Positions 40,316 to 41,378 of a stretch of DNA of 41,378 nucleotides are shown piece after piece (the first letter of the stretch is position 1; every line of letters starts with the position of its first letter). Made by a program: the position numbers and the translations under genes. Source of the DNA: Gammaproteobacteria bacterium (GTDB lineage: Bacteria; Pseudomonadota; Gammaproteobacteria; Xanthomonadales; Wenzhouxiangellaceae); the NCBI GenBank assembly GCA_021772985.1, contig JAJFKX010000052.1, forward strand, positions 1 to 41,378, read 5' to 3'. The notes under the pieces were generated by a model that was not told where the DNA came from, did not search any database, and worked only from the letters and a program-made list of their open reading frames with translations.

Positions 40316-41378
40316 GTTTTGTATTATTCGTTCGGCTGTGATTGCCGCAGCAGTGCTCTACTGTCATCTCGGTACCGCCCAATTCCTGCCTGAAGATCAG
40401 ATTCCGTTATCAGTACAAAATCAGATTGTTGTCGATGTGATAGCCGAGCATGGCCATCTGGATATGTCTGCTTTGGAGCAGGCATTCCGTGATTGGTTGC
40501 TGGCACAGCCGTTACCATTGGCTGACGGGCAACAGCTGGATGCCGGTACCTGCAGTGACTGCAGCCCGCCAAAGGATGGTGAAAACCCAATATTCCCAAC
40601 GGTTCGTGACGTAGAAATTATTACCAGAGAGGGCCGGATCCGGCCCAGTTTTAAAGTTAAATGGCGCAAGCCGGTACGCTTGCCGCGTGAAATTCGGGAT
40701 TTATACGAACTGGATAGTTACGAGGTGTTTTTGGCCCGTGACGACGGTACCTATGAACACCATGTAATTACCAAGACACTGCTGGCCGATGGAACGGAAA
40801 AGCTGAAGCGGCGGATACGTTTCCGGCGGCGTGACCCAGGTTTTTATACGGTGTATGTACGGCCGGTGTACGTGGAGGTGGAACAAACTGAGTCGGAACC
40901 TGTTGATCCTGCCAAGAGTGCTGCGCTTGGCAATACCAGTGATACAGCTATTCGAGGTGGTGGAAGTGGCCTGAAAGGCGGCTGGGGTGGTGGTGATGGT
41001 GCTGATCTCAGCCCGACATCTGAAATCGAGGATACCTTTGGCCCGGATGGTAGTTTAAATGGCACCAACGATGCGCTGGGTGATTGTGTTTACGCCAATG
41101 GCTACATCGGTACACAATTGCTGGAAGATATAGAGAATCTGGATTGCACTGGTAATGCCCTGGTATTGACCAGCCTTACCGAGGCCGTGCACTTCAGTGG
41201 GTTACGGACATTTATAGCACCAGCACACAACATCACCGATATTTCACCATTACAGGATTTACAAGATCTGGAGCATTTGGACGTCTCGGGTAATTTGGGG
41301 GTTGATCTTGCTCCACTCGATCAAATGGATGGGCTGCTTTATTTGTTCCTTGAAGACCTGGGTATGAACTCACTACCA
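40314..41378 (+). CDS. Secreted leucine-rich-repeat protein, 3' end outside the window
   Basis: An open frame of 355 codons from the ATG at 40314 to the window edge, with AAGGTGG 8 bases upstream. The first 22 residues form a signal peptide (IIRSAVIAAAVLYCHLGTAQ). A CSDCSPP pair of cysteines and a basic domain (about 100-190: PSFKVKWRKPVRL, YEVFLARDDGTYEHHV, RRDPGFYTVYVRPVY), perhaps fibronectin-like, come next. A glycine-rich linker (GGGSGLKGGWGGGDG) follows, and from about 265 leucine-rich repeats of internalin type (LQDLEHLDVSGNLGVDLAPL). Such proteins bind other proteins at the cell surface. The full length and C-terminal domains are unknown. Confidence 0.85.
   Translation, partial: MFCIIRSAVIAAAVLYCHLGTAQFLPEDQIPLSVQNQIVVDVIAEHGHLDMSALEQAFRDWLLAQPLPLADGQQLDAGTCSDCSPPKDGENPIFPTVRDVEIITREGRIRPSFKVKWRKPVRLPREIRDLYELDSYEVFLARDDGTYEHHVITKTLLADGTEKLKRRIRFRRRDPGFYTVYVRPVYVEVEQTESEPVDPAKSAALGNTSDTAIRGGGSGLKGGWGGGDGADLSPTSEIEDTFGPDGSLNGTNDALGDCVYANGYIGTQLLEDIENLDCTGNALVLTSLTEAVHFSGLRTFIAPAHNITDISPLQDLQDLEHLDVSGNLGVDLAPLDQMDGLLYLFLEDLGMNSLP

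Overview
The window looks like the chromosome of a free-living gammaproteobacterium of roughly even base composition. Pointers are the 67K-type SppA, a CGFS glutaredoxin fused to a rhodanese domain, an ElaA-type acetyltransferase, exonuclease III, two TonB-dependent receptors, an ECF sigma / anti-sigma / DUF4097 cassette, and a REP doublet of the GTAGGAGC type. I cannot assign a genus from the sequence alone. No rRNA, tRNA or CRISPR array was seen.

Layout. (1) 1-11429, accessory, all on the minus strand: the 5' end of an IS30-type transposase at the window edge, a small membrane protein, a ComEC-like metallo-hydrolase, and a giant 2788-residue surface protein (TM anchor, PKD-like and cadherin-like repeats, FG-GAP repeats, YD/Rhs repeats, Rhs core, Gly/Ala-rich tail). 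The two gaps around the hydrolase gene carry a duplicated 50-bp segment that looks like remnant coding sequence. (2) 11795-19980, housekeeping-like: DoxX, a PLP-dependent threonine dehydratase, a tight minus-strand operon (epimerase, DUF3667, DUF4286), then a MATE pump, sppA and an SDR on the plus strand. (3) 20016-25187: a secreted-protein gene split by a 260-bp MITE-like insertion, a TonB-dependent receptor, and a divergent ECF sigma factor / anti-sigma-like / DUF4097 operon. (4) 25190-32925: an MFS transporter, a thioesterase-lipoprotein-ParA operon, the glutaredoxin fusion, a decayed membrane-protein gene with an amber codon and a frameshift, a SET-exonuclease III operon, elaA, a YkvA-type protein and a MAPEG protein. 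(5) 33048-41378: a second TonB-dependent receptor, an M19 dipeptidase, a REP doublet, a 1056-residue sortilin/BNR-like secreted protein, and a secreted leucine-rich-repeat protein that runs off the right edge behind a structured leader.

How it works together. Much of the window serves the envelope and extracellular nutrient handling: two outer-membrane receptors, a secreted dipeptidase, a secreted beta-propeller protein, SppA, MATE and MFS transporters, and an envelope-type sigma cassette. Both ends hold large, probably fast-evolving surface proteins. The clearest unusual signals are small-scale ones: the MITE with an exactly reconstructable insertion site, the two-lesion pseudogene, the duplicated remnant beside the Rhs gene, and the hairpin that takes in the start codon of the leucine-rich-repeat gene.
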